A DNA stretch of 29,958 nucleotides from an uncultured bacterium (GTDB lineage Bacteria; Cyanobacteriota; Vampirovibrionia; Gastranaerophilales; Gastranaerophilaceae). A program made the translations under genes and the position numbers. Below the pieces are notes generated by a model. The model was not told the origin of the DNA. It worked only from the letters and a program-made list of their open reading frames with translations, and did no database searches. The stretch is from positions 1 to 29,958 of the forward strand of contig CAJMAX010000007.1 in assembly GCA_905211505.1 (NCBI GenBank), given 5' to 3'. Below, piece by piece: positions 17,501-24,574 of the stretch; position 1 is the stretch's first letter, and the number at the start of each line of letters is the position of its first letter.

Positions 17501-18015
17501 GTGGCCTGATCTATACGCCTGTCAAAATCCGCAACACCGGCTATTTCATCAATAATTCCGCGGCGAACTTTAGAAGAACACATAACAATACTGTTAACAT
17601 CCCCTTGCATCATAACATTATAACTGTTAGGAGTGATGTTATATCGTTCTAAAATTGAACGAATATTAGTTAATGTATCAACTTTATCATTTAAATAATA
17701 TGTACTTGCATAACCTTGATTAGTCTTTTTAATTCTACGCGCAACCGAAAGTTCATTAGCACCGTCTACATCCCCAAAAACAACCTTAACCATAGCTTCA
17801 TTCTTGTTGTTGAAAGTAGTAATGAAATCGGACAAATTTTCAATACGCAAAGCACTACCGGTACGAAGCCCGAGAGCGAACATAACACTATCAATAATAT
17901 TACTCTTACCAGAACCGTTTGGACCTGATACTGTTGTAAAACCTTTCAACAGGGGGATATCCGATTTATTTGCAAATGATTTAAAATTATCTATCTCTAA
18001 TTGTTTTATGTACAT
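14506..18015 (-). CDS. smc: chromosome segregation SMC ATPase
   Basis: A full-length 1,169-residue SMC protein. Walker A GPNGSGKS is at residues 31-38, followed by the first coiled coil (about 170-500), the hinge (about 510-660, including LEGVHAPLMQLGTVDEEYSL and ITGGYVKKSMFG), the second coiled coil (about 670-1000), and the C-terminal head with signature LSGGE at 1074 and Walker B ending in Asp-Glu at 1102-1103. It loads on DNA with ScpA and ScpB and extrudes loops. It is the first gene of the condensin operon and has its own promoter upstream. No strong ribosome site is visible before the ATG. Confidence 0.97.
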   Translation of the reverse strand: MYIKQLEIDNFKSFANKSDIPLLKGFTTVSGPNGSGKSNIIDSVMFALGLRTGSALRIENLSDFITTFNNKNEAMVKVVFGDVDGANELSVARRIKKTNQGYASTYYLNDKVDTLTNIRSILERYNITPNSYNVMMQGDVNSIVMCSSKVRRGIIDEIAGVADFDRRIDQATNELKTVEQRVEAASLILTEVEKTLEQLKAEREVALKYKKLQEEKSGLESQISTVKFFDLRRNLELAHDNILQSNKKLKEEQINKKDLDEKIKLINEKYKELDAKLKEQGEDERNKLKDSQSDLSARIQTKKNAIDYSDTQIQKGLHSIENAKNGIESYTKKIEDERLNIKLAHDKIGIIETQLKEKKEELSKKLADISGLSSTADKYIQERNDVSRNLDALKDKDNELLKTSLPKENELKILKKEIEDAKNFIENAENAKANFADDKSLKELQVADLKKEMDELKDIQTKTMKELDDAKTAIEDYDHDVRAAYRKFTDMEAQRRLMSSSGSSLPINAVMQANLEGVHAPLMQLGTVDEEYSLALDVAFGGRLAHIVVDDPHAAYVAMELLNSSKVGRATFIPLSKLKKAPTKLQLPKNRGVIDFAINLVDFDDLYLDAFFYAVGDTLIVEDAESAEQLMGKYRMVTLDGKLYEKSSAITGGYVKKSMFGFGQSDDKELERAKAKLDELQKKYDTASVRKRELEDKLEKIRIAYSSSSTEYSKAKIELSNMNSQFENSQSLLETKRTYVSENEPKIEKLNSELDKIELKRVELADSIQQAQDKLAELDSLLNDKDLKDLKEKTQGIEDEIRRLNTNLMNVNSEIQGFENTIKFNEQLITSKEDDIKNTTRNNESLEKDKETYKSEILQLEEQLNSLSDKIAVIDAKIGELVKQKEEIHSSLVELQTNSAVKASEIDRINEQIESFKARRRELEPQLKEATEILTNAGVEVEKLEPVQISIDELNAKIQRLDKRMQELGDVNMRAIVSYEEKAARKEELDTQIRTLSTERQSILDKMNGFEQQKKEAFMTTFTAINENFKDIYHQLSEGEGRLILENEKDPLSAGMTIEAKPRDKTTNNKLGALSGGEKALTALALVFSIQKYLPAPFYALDEVDASLDTMNVERIADMVKKQSSDTQFIVVSHRRPMIEAANRTIGVTQKEKGKTKVTGVKLRDDDNE

Positions 18016-18043
18016 AATTTAATCCAAGTATAATGTTTTTATC

Positions 18044-18073
18044 ATTATCGCAGTTTACATTATGTCATGTCAA
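18044..18073 (-). promoter_or_regulatory. promoter of the smc operon
   Basis: On the minus strand, TTGACA (18068-18073), an 18-base spacer, then GATAAT (18044-18049). Predicted +1 near 18037 gives a leader of about 22 bases. It lies between the XRE gene and smc, so smc need not depend on the XRE gene's promoter. Confidence 0.6.
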
Positions 18074-18089
18074 AAATATGTACTATTAT

Positions 18090-18329
18090 TTACAATTGAG
18101 AAAGAAGTTCTAAATTAATACCCTTAAAAAATTCTTCCATAGGGACATTTAACACTATAGACATTTTAAAAAGAGCCATCGCAGTAGGAGAAGTAAGCCC
18201 TTGCTCTACTTTACTAACATAACTAAGACTCATATTAATCAATTCAGCAAATTGTTCTTGAGTTATATCTTTACGCAGCCGCTCAGCTTTAATATTTCGA
18301 CCAATAATATACTTAAAATCTTTCTCCAT
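18090..18329 (-). CDS. small XRE-family HTH regulator
   Basis: A 79-residue protein that is nearly all one Cro/CI-type HTH (residues 8-66: GRNIKAERLRKDITQEQFAE, then MSLSYVSKVEQGLTSPTAMA). It is divergent from the pilin-like gene at 18442, with 112 bp between starts that hold a strong promoter and a perfect dyad. It is followed in the same direction, 74 bp on, by smc with its own promoter. It probably represses or activates the pilin-like gene. It is a different sequence from the XRE protein at 2405 but sits in the same arrangement. Confidence 0.85.
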   Translation of the reverse strand: MEKDFKYIIGRNIKAERLRKDITQEQFAELINMSLSYVSKVEQGLTSPTAMALFKMSIVLNVPMEEFFKGINLELLSQL

Positions 18330-18346
18330 TTATAAATTATATATCC

Positions 18347-18375
18347 TTGACTTAATTAAGATAAGTGAATATAAT
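18347..18375 (+). promoter_or_regulatory. strong sigma70-type promoter of the second pilin-like gene
   Basis: -35 TTGACT (18347-18352), 17-base spacer, -10 TATAAT (18370-18375), the best match to consensus in the window. Predicted +1 near 18382 falls beside the dyad at 18384-18401. Confidence 0.75.
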
Positions 18376-18383
18376 GATACTAA

Positions 18384-18401
18384 ATATCAATATATTGATA
18401 T
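18384..18401. promoter_or_regulatory. perfect 18-bp palindrome, candidate XRE operator
   Basis: ATATCAATATATTGATAT is a perfect palindrome at the predicted transcription start of the pilin-like gene, where a bound repressor would block initiation. It shares TATATTGAT with the dyad at 2806-2821 in the other XRE/pilin-like locus. Confidence 0.5.
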
Positions 18402-18441
18402 AAAATAATAAGATATTACTATCACGAGGAAATAAAGATAA

Positions 18442-19200
18442 ATGCAAAAAAATTATGCTTTTACACTTTCTGAAATATTAATAACACTAGGGATTATTGG
18501 AGTAATTGCTGCCCTTACACTACCAACTATTAATGCAATAATATTTGAAAAGCAAACTGTTAATGTGCTCAAACAAAGTTATTCCATAATAACAGGAGCT
18601 GTAAAAATGATGGAGGAAGAAGAAGAATGCCTGGGTGGTAGCTGTTATACAAAATACTCCGCACCAGAAATTGAAGCGATAGCATCAAATATAGATAAAC
18701 ACTTTAAATACGCAGATAAAAAATGCTACGCAACACCTGCAGATAGACGTAAGGTCAACATAAACTGGCTTCCGGAAAAAGCATATTCACTTAACGGTGA
18801 TTACTCCTCTTATTCAACATATACTGTACAAAAATACAGCGGAGTAGATAACTCAGGAGTTTGCTATTATAAATTATTAAATGGAGCAACTGTTTCTATC
18901 TCTAGAATGAATGCTTTCAATAATAGTGAAACTTTGAATATTGTAATTGATACTAACGGGAAAGCCAGACCAAATAGGGTTGGTAAAGATACTTTTCCTA
19001 TTTCAAGTGTTGGTGATTACCCGGGAGTCATCCCTTATTATAGTATACACCCTTGGGCTTCACCTACATTTTACAACGGATTATGCAGCTATAGAGCTAA
19101 AAATTCTTGTAAACCAGATGAAAAAAGTCCAGCGGCCTATGTATTGACCTACGGGAAACTTCCAAATCTTGAAAAAGCAGGCTTTCCTAAAAAACCATAG
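18442..19200 (+). CDS. type IV pilin-like / pseudopilin protein
   Basis: A 252-residue protein with a prepilin N-terminus (MQKNYA then FTLSEILITLGIIGVIAALT; Glu at mature position 5). The globular domain has paired Cys residues (CLGGSC, CYYKL, CSYRAKNSC) and DTNGKARPNRVGKDTF, matching DTNGMEKGPNRYGYDIF of the protein at 2875. Ribosome site GAGGAAA. It converges on the GntR-type gene with only 14 bp between stops and no convincing terminator. Likely processed and displayed on the surface; role unknown. Confidence 0.85.
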   Translation: MQKNYAFTLSEILITLGIIGVIAALTLPTINAIIFEKQTVNVLKQSYSIITGAVKMMEEEEECLGGSCYTKYSAPEIEAIASNIDKHFKYADKKCYATPADRRKVNINWLPEKAYSLNGDYSSYSTYTVQKYSGVDNSGVCYYKLLNGATVSISRMNAFNNSETLNIVIDTNGKARPNRVGKDTFPISSVGDYPGVIPYYSIHPWASPTFYNGLCSYRAKNSCKPDEKSPAAYVLTYGKLPNLEKAGFPKKP

Positions 19201-19214
19201 CGCAAATTACATGG

Positions 19215-20396
19215 TTAATTTGAATTGATTTCATTATATTCCTGAGCATATTTTGGGTTAACAGCAAGCCATTTAAATGCCTGAGCTTCAACTTCAGGAA
19301 TATCAATAACAAAAGTTCCGCCGTAACGACCTCTTGAAAAAACTAAATACCCATCTTTTGCCAGATTATGAAAAGCTTTTCTAATAGTATTAGGACTCAA
19401 ATCAAGCTTTTTTGACAGCTCAACAATTGACGGCAATTTATCTCCAATTTCATAATCCTGAGCTATCATACGTTTTATATGTTCCTGAGTTTTTTCATAA
19501 TGATAAAATGCAGTATCCTGAGCTGACGCAAATATAGAAGTTTCAGGTTTTTGAGAAGAAGTTTCACTGTTTGGCAGTTTAATAACAGAAGTGCCATATC
19601 TGCCGCGTCGTGATAGCAAAACTCCTTTATCTGTTAAGATTTTTAATGCATCATGGACTGTTTTGATACTGGCTTTTAAACCTTTTGCTAAAGTTGCATG
19701 TGGAGGTATTCTATCGCCAACTCTTAAATTTTTTGTAATATAATCTTCCAAATCATTTACAACCATATCTACAAGAGTTTTAGTATTCTGCTCTCCACCT
19801 ATCGAAACTTCAACTTCAAAATCTAAAGAATTTACAACCCAGCCAGTTTCCTGAGAATTTCTAAATTTGTGAACAAGTATTTTTTTAGCAGAAAGATACT
19901 CCAGAGCTAATCTTGTTGTATTGGGCGAATAACCAATAATTGTTGCAATTGTTTTTGATGACGGCAGAACATCGCCAACTTTAAAACTATCTGTTAATAG
20001 ATATCGTTTTATAGCTTCAACTGCAATTTCGCGTTTTGAAGTAAGTTTTCTAAATGAAGCTGTGCGTTTTTCCGGATCCCTCACCAGAGTTCCAATACAC
20101 TGCTTTGATTCTACAAACCCCAAATCTTCAAGATATCTAAATGAATTTTGGATTGTTCCTATACTGACACCAAGATGATATGCGAACTCTGCCTTTGATG
20201 GAAGCAGGTTATTAATTTTTATTTTCCCCTGATTCAAATCTTCTTTTATCCACTCTGCCAGCCATTTACCAATAACAATTGACTTTGATTCAGATATATT
20301 TTTCAAATCGGGAAGCTCTTTGGTTATATCCAAAATTCGAATAGATACTAATTGAGACTTTTGTGGAAACATATATCTTTCTACTTTTGTATTCAT
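19215..20396 (-). CDS. regulator with four tandem GntR-type winged helices
   Basis: A 393-residue protein with four successive GntR-like winged-helix modules at about residues 40-107, 121-188, 207-273 and 299-365. Each repeats the pattern G-D-x-(L/I)-P-S...(L/I)A...(V/I)S..T(V/I/T)...L..L...G(V/Y)(L/V)...G..G(T/S).V, for example LPSKAEFAYHLGVSIGTIQN, LPSSKTIATIIGYSPNTTRL, IPPHATLAKGLKASIKTVHD and LPSIVELSKKLDLSPNTIRK. Ordinary GntR proteins have one such module plus an effector or aminotransferase domain; none is seen here. It is divergent from the umuC-like gene, so it may control that gene and itself. A ligand site is not evident. Confidence 0.88.
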   Translation of the reverse strand: MNTKVERYMFPQKSQLVSIRILDITKELPDLKNISESKSIVIGKWLAEWIKEDLNQGKIKINNLLPSKAEFAYHLGVSIGTIQNSFRYLEDLGFVESKQCIGTLVRDPEKRTASFRKLTSKREIAVEAIKRYLLTDSFKVGDVLPSSKTIATIIGYSPNTTRLALEYLSAKKILVHKFRNSQETGWVVNSLDFEVEVSIGGEQNTKTLVDMVVNDLEDYITKNLRVGDRIPPHATLAKGLKASIKTVHDALKILTDKGVLLSRRGRYGTSVIKLPNSETSSQKPETSIFASAQDTAFYHYEKTQEHIKRMIAQDYEIGDKLPSIVELSKKLDLSPNTIRKAFHNLAKDGYLVFSRGRYGGTFVIDIPEVEAQAFKWLAVNPKYAQEYNEINSN

Positions 20397-20465
20397 AAAA
20401 TTCTACCTGCTTTCGAGTTTAATAATATACTATGTGTAAAAAAACATCAAGATATTTTTTGCTAA

Positions 20466-20488
20466 TATTTGTAGTTTTATTACAAATA
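20466..20488. promoter_or_regulatory. dyad in the GntR/umuC intergenic region
   Basis: TATTTGTA-gttttat-TACAAATA: exact 8-bp arms with a 7-bp spacer, placed just upstream of a TTGACT (20497-20502) that can serve as the umuC -35 box. Arm length and spacing fit a winged-helix dimer site. Confidence 0.45.
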
Positions 20489-20531
20489 AGATTTCATTGA
20501 CTAATATCCAAAAATATAGAATACTAATATT

Positions 20532-21710
20532 ATGGTAAAACAAAAGGTAATCGCACTTGTTGATTGTGATTCTTTCTTTGTTTCTTGCGAACAAAAAAAG
20601 AATCCTGACTTGAAAGGAAAAGCCGTATGCGTTCTTTCAAACAATGACGGCTGCATAATCTCTCGCTCCAGAGAAGCAAAAAAAATGGGAATAAAAATGG
20701 GCGAACCATACTTTATGGCAAAAAAAGAATATCCAAAAGCTATTTATTTGTCGGCTGACCATGATTATTACCAAAAGACATCAGCTGAAGTGATGTGTAT
20801 TTTAAAAAATTTTAGCCCGTATGCTCAAATATACTCAATTGATGAAGCATTTGTGGATTTAACAGGACTCACCAGATTATATAAACGCAATTACTATAAA
20901 CTTGCAAAATATTTACGACAACTAATTCTTGAAAAGACAGATATTCCTGTATCTATAGGTTTAAGTTCGACAAAAACACTGGCAAAACTTGCATCTGATA
21001 AAGCTAAAAATCATTCTGACGGAATTTATTTAATCGGAAAACGAAAAATCAGAAAAGAGCTTAAAAACACAAAAATTGAAGAAATCTGGGGGATTGGAAG
21101 AAGATTAACAAAAAAAATGAAACAATACGGAGTTCTAACAGCAGAAGAACTTATTCAAAAAAGTGATAAATGGCTGGATTCAACTATTGGTATACATGGT
21201 ATAGAAATGCGCCACGAGCTTTCAGGTAAAATGGTTTCAGAAGTCACAAATACTGAAAAAACACCAAAATCAATTCAAAATACAAGAGCATTTGGAATTT
21301 TTACTACAGATTTCAATTACATAAAAAATGAACTTAACAAACACATCCACACATCTTGCAGAAAACTTCGTCAATATGACACAAAGTGTTCACAAATCGG
21401 AGTTATGCTAAAAACAAAAGACTTTAGAGTTTCATATATAAAACAAGAACTGCGTACACCTACCGACTTTGAACTGGAAATTTCCAATATTGCAATAGAA
21501 TTATTACAACAAATTTACAAGCCTGATATTTTATACAGAAGTACAGGCATTGTTCTGGAAAAAATAGGAGAACAGGGACTGGAACAATTATCACTATATT
21601 CTGATAAAACTGCCGAAAGTAAAAAACAAAATCTGACAAAATGTTTTGACAGGTTAGAAGCTAAATTTGGAAAAAATATTGTACAAACAGGTTTTACAAT
21701 AAAAAAATAG
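20532..21710 (+). CDS. umuC: Y-family DNA polymerase, UmuC-like
   Basis: A 392-residue translesion polymerase. The catalytic acids are Asp11 (VDCDSFF), Asp104 and Glu105 (YSIDEAFVDL); SNNDGCIISRS and SIGLSSTKTLAKLAS are typical of the UmuC branch rather than DinB. The C-terminal UmuC tail (DUF4113 region) is shorter than usual, ending KFGKNIVQTGFTIKK. No umuD accompanies it. No Shine-Dalgarno is visible, and a TTGACT -35 box lies only 30 bases before the ATG, so the mRNA may have little or no leader. It is divergent from the four-module GntR protein, its likely regulator. Confidence 0.92.
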   Translation: MVKQKVIALVDCDSFFVSCEQKKNPDLKGKAVCVLSNNDGCIISRSREAKKMGIKMGEPYFMAKKEYPKAIYLSADHDYYQKTSAEVMCILKNFSPYAQIYSIDEAFVDLTGLTRLYKRNYYKLAKYLRQLILEKTDIPVSIGLSSTKTLAKLASDKAKNHSDGIYLIGKRKIRKELKNTKIEEIWGIGRRLTKKMKQYGVLTAEELIQKSDKWLDSTIGIHGIEMRHELSGKMVSEVTNTEKTPKSIQNTRAFGIFTTDFNYIKNELNKHIHTSCRKLRQYDTKCSQIGVMLKTKDFRVSYIKQELRTPTDFELEISNIAIELLQQIYKPDILYRSTGIVLEKIGEQGLEQLSLYSDKTAESKKQNLTKCFDRLEAKFGKNIVQTGFTIKK

Positions 21711-21775
21711 CAAAATTTTAAATTTAGAGGCATTTAATACAACAAATAAACAAATATATAAAGGAAATTCACACA

Positions 21776-22108
21776 ATGAAAATTAATAGTATCAGTCCTA
21801 ATTTCACATCCGCTCAGCCAAATAATCACACAGATAAACACGATTTTCTTTCAAAACTTCATGAAAAGACAAAAAATTCAGCAGATATGACTGATACTAT
21901 AGTCGTTCCAAGAACAATTTTCAAAGGTTATCTTGGAATAATGACAGGAACCTCTCTAATCACACTTGGTTCTATTCTGAACAAACACCCTAAAATATCA
22001 AAACCATTAAATATAACAGGCATACTAACTTCCCTATATGGAACATGGGCTTTTGTACGTCCTTTCATAATTAAAGACATAAATGGTGTTGTTCAATCAA
22101 AAGATTAA
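21776..22108 (+). CDS. small membrane protein with N-terminal MKINSISPNFTS motif
   Basis: A 110-residue protein I do not recognise. Two hydrophobic segments (about residues 52-70, YLGIMTGTSLITLGSIL, and 79-97) predict a membrane hairpin. The polar N-terminus begins MKINSISPNFTS. Good AAAGGAA ribosome site. It follows umuC by 65 bp on the same strand and ends 4 bp from the convergent next gene. Confidence 0.65.
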   Translation: MKINSISPNFTSAQPNNHTDKHDFLSKLHEKTKNSADMTDTIVVPRTIFKGYLGIMTGTSLITLGSILNKHPKISKPLNITGILTSLYGTWAFVRPFIIKDINGVVQSKD

Positions 22109-22112
22109 AATT

Positions 22113-22775
22113 TTATAAGCCGCCTTGCAATCTTGATAATGGTTCTTTGCTGTGGGGAGGGAGTATCATAGCATTAGGATTATTTACTTGAAATTTAAAT
22201 TTACAAGCATTATTTGAAATGGGTGGAAATTCTTCAATCATACCTATTACATTCTTATACCAGTCTTTAGATTCACCTTTAGAAATCAGTTTTATATTTC
22301 CGACGCATTGTGCCTCATCACTGCGTCTCTGCGCAATTTGAAGCAAACGGGTACCGATATCTTTCATATATTCAAGTCCTTGCCTGTAGTATGGAGATTT
22401 CGGATTTGAATAATTTCTAAGATTATCTACAAATACGTGACTTGGATCATCTTTATATGTAAATGAATCATAACTTCCAGGAAGATATTTTCGAATGAAA
22501 ATATCAATTTCACCCATAATCTGACCGGATTCGTTTTTAATTGCATAATTTTCTGCATTATGCCCTATATGACGCTTAAAAACATCGGCAAAATATTCCC
22601 CGCCGTTTTCAGCCTTTCTTAATCGAACTTTTCCAATAAAACCTTCTAAACAACTCCCAATATTTGTGTATTTCAAGGTTTCTACGCAAGGATTACCGGT
22701 AAAACTAACGCATTCATTTTTATTTGATGCAGTCACCGAACATTTTGGCTGTAAATATACATAATTATTTATCAT
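22113..22775 (-). CDS. uncharacterised 220-residue protein with N-terminal SFTG motif
   Basis: A protein of unknown function. I chose the ATG at 22775 because AGGTG precedes it; the frame is open to an ATG at 22802 that has no ribosome site. The N-terminus reads MINNYVYLQPKCS, then VSFTGNPCVETL, recalling the MKINSISPNFTS start of its neighbour. The rest is a mixed alpha/beta sequence with YAIKNESGQIMGEIDIFIR and YMKDIGTRLLQIAQRRSDE, loosely like an acetyltransferase fold (beta strand then helix), but the acetyl-CoA motif is not clear. No signal peptide. Confidence 0.7.
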   Translation of the reverse strand: MINNYVYLQPKCSVTASNKNECVSFTGNPCVETLKYTNIGSCLEGFIGKVRLRKAENGGEYFADVFKRHIGHNAENYAIKNESGQIMGEIDIFIRKYLPGSYDSFTYKDDPSHVFVDNLRNYSNPKSPYYRQGLEYMKDIGTRLLQIAQRRSDEAQCVGNIKLISKGESKDWYKNVIGMIEEFPPISNNACKFKFQVNNPNAMILPPHSKEPLSRLQGGL

Positions 22776-22913
22776 CATGCACCTATAAAAACACCTGAAC
22801 ATTTTAATTTACATTATTTTTAACAGATTTAATATTTTTTTACATAAAATATAACCAACCGGGTAATATTAAATAACTAAACATATACTATTATAAAAAA
22901 GGTTAATGATAAT

Positions 22914-24083
22914 ATGAATTTCCTTATACTTTCAACAATTTTTATACTAGTAATTTCCTTGATTGTACAACACAGATATCTCCAGAAATTTAAAAATAGA
23001 GATACCTATATAAACTATTTAATAAATGATTTTCCACTAGGGATATATATGAAAGATACAAAAGGAAATATCGTTTTTGCAAATAAAAAATTCATGACTG
23101 TAGCAGGAATTAATATTAATACTCTTAAGCATGCTAATGTGAATAATATTTATCCAAAAGATATAGATCCTATAATTAAAAATACCGATAACGAAATTCT
23201 TAAAAATAAAATTAGTACAGATATAGAAACACAGCTTACGTTTAATCAGGACGGTAAACATCACTACCGACTATCAAAACATCCTATTTACAACGGGCAT
23301 AATAATTTATCCGGCTACTTTGTCCTGCTAAATAAAATTGATAAGGAAAAAGAAACTGAAGCCATAAAAGAATCGTTTATTGCGACATTAGCACATGATT
23401 TAAAAAACCCGACATTTGCGCAAATAAACACACTAAATCTTCTTGCTAATGAAGAATTTGGACCGCTAACAGCTCAACAAAGAGAAATGATTACTCTTAC
23501 AAAAAACTCTTGTAATTATTTAGCGGCTTTAATCAATACAATACTAGACACATACAGATTTGAGAATGGAAAAATAAAATTAAAACTCGAAAAGATTGAT
23601 ATAATTGAACTTATCACAAATATCTGCAACGAACTAGAAATATTAGCCGAAGGCAAAAAGCAAAATATAATCTTCAAGTACAAAGCTCAGGAACGCTATG
23701 CTACAGTGGATAAATTACAACTAAAAAGAGTAATTGCTAATATTCTTTCAAATGCTATCCAATATGGATTTTCAGGGACAAATATTCACGTAGAACTAAA
23801 ACATTGCAATAATACACTTGAATTTTCAATAAAAAATAAAAGTAAAAAAATTACAAACAAAGAACTTTCTACAATCTTTGAAAGATTCAACTCAACATCA
23901 ATGTCTCACTTTAATAGTGCAAGTACAGGCCTGGGGTTATACCTTACAAAACAAATAATAGAAATGCATAAAGGAGAAGTTTTTGCAAACAGTTGCGATG
24001 ACGGAATTTGCACATTTGGTTTTAAATTAAATACAAACATGCTTAATGAAGCTATCACAGATAAAATAAGCAAAAAATTTTAA
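22914..24083 (+). CDS. orphan sensor histidine kinase (TM, PAS, HisKA, HATPase)
   Basis: A 389-residue kinase. One membrane segment at residues 2-19, a PAS-like domain at about 30-140 (FPLGIYMKDTKGNIVFANKK), the H-box His161 (ATLAHDLKNP) in the dimerisation domain, then the ATPase: N-box Asn277/Asn280 (IANILSNAIQYG), F-box IFERF at 321-325 and G2 STGLGLYL at 337-344. The G1 box, normally DxGxG, reads KNKSKK, so the adenine-binding Asp is missing and ATP binding may be weak. There is hardly any periplasmic loop, so the signal is probably intracellular. No response regulator is adjacent. Confidence 0.9.
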   Translation: MNFLILSTIFILVISLIVQHRYLQKFKNRDTYINYLINDFPLGIYMKDTKGNIVFANKKFMTVAGININTLKHANVNNIYPKDIDPIIKNTDNEILKNKISTDIETQLTFNQDGKHHYRLSKHPIYNGHNNLSGYFVLLNKIDKEKETEAIKESFIATLAHDLKNPTFAQINTLNLLANEEFGPLTAQQREMITLTKNSCNYLAALINTILDTYRFENGKIKLKLEKIDIIELITNICNELEILAEGKKQNIIFKYKAQERYATVDKLQLKRVIANILSNAIQYGFSGTNIHVELKHCNNTLEFSIKNKSKKITNKELSTIFERFNSTSMSHFNSASTGLGLYLTKQIIEMHKGEVFANSCDDGICTFGFKLNTNMLNEAITDKISKKF

Positions 24084-24104
24084 GTTCAGGCAAATCTGAC
24101 TTAT

Positions 24105-24132
24105 TTGAAAAGTTTTAAATATGTGGTATAAT
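24105..24132 (+). promoter_or_regulatory. promoter upstream of a structured leader
   Basis: -35 TTGAAA (24105-24110), 16-base spacer, -10 TATAAT (24127-24132). Predicted +1 near 24139 leaves a leader of about 135 bases before the 91-residue gene. Confidence 0.55.
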
Positions 24133-24138
24133 AAAAGT

Positions 24139-24273
24139 AATATGATTTTATTTTTCAGGTATAGAAAATTCATTTAAAGAGCGAGGAAGCTTGATTCCTC
24201 GCGTCAAAAAGATTGTAAAGCATATTTATTATGCTTAAATTTTGTTGCGCACTTTAAACTGAAAGGATAAACC
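24139..24273 (+). promoter_or_regulatory. possible structured 5' leader or small RNA
   Basis: The stretch between promoter and start codon contains two clean hairpins: GCGAGGAA-gcttga-TTCCTCGC (24181-24202, unusually GC-rich for this region) and AAGCATA-tttat-TATGCTT (24218-24236). Neither is followed by a T run long enough to be a sure terminator. It matches no riboswitch I know. Confidence 0.35.
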
Positions 24274-24549
24274 ATGAAAAAACTAAAATATATACAACAA
24301 CAGATAAAAAATGAACAAGAACTATGTATTCTAATCGATTATAATGATATAATTAAAGAATTTGAAGAATCATATGAACCGGATTTACTTTCTCCAAGAT
24401 ACATACGTATTCTTAAGAACTTTTCAAAATGTGACTTTATAAATATTTATATTTTAATAGATAAAGATACCCCTAAAAAAAATATCAAAAAACTTTCAAA
24501 CAAACTTGAAGACATAACATTCATTGAAAATATAAATATATTCATATAA
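24274..24549 (+). CDS. 91-residue protein of unknown function
   Basis: A Lys/Ile/Asn-rich small protein with a GAAAGGA ribosome site. No motif is recognised. The pattern CILIDYNDII, INIYILIDKD, then a helix and ITFIENINIFI suggests a small alpha/beta fold. The codon use is extremely AT-rich, like the upstream genes and unlike the BlaI gene only 25 bp downstream. Confidence 0.6.
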   Translation: MKKLKYIQQQIKNEQELCILIDYNDIIKEFEESYEPDLLSPRYIRILKNFSKCDFINIYILIDKDTPKKNIKKLSNKLEDITFIENINIFI

Positions 24550-24574
24550 AATAAACTCAAGGAGTTGATAATTT

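Noticed and set aside
19193..19221. Terminator between the second pilin-like gene and the GntR-type gene
   Set aside because: Only short 6-bp arms (AACCAT/ATGGTT and AAATTA/TAATTT) with no T run; not convincing.
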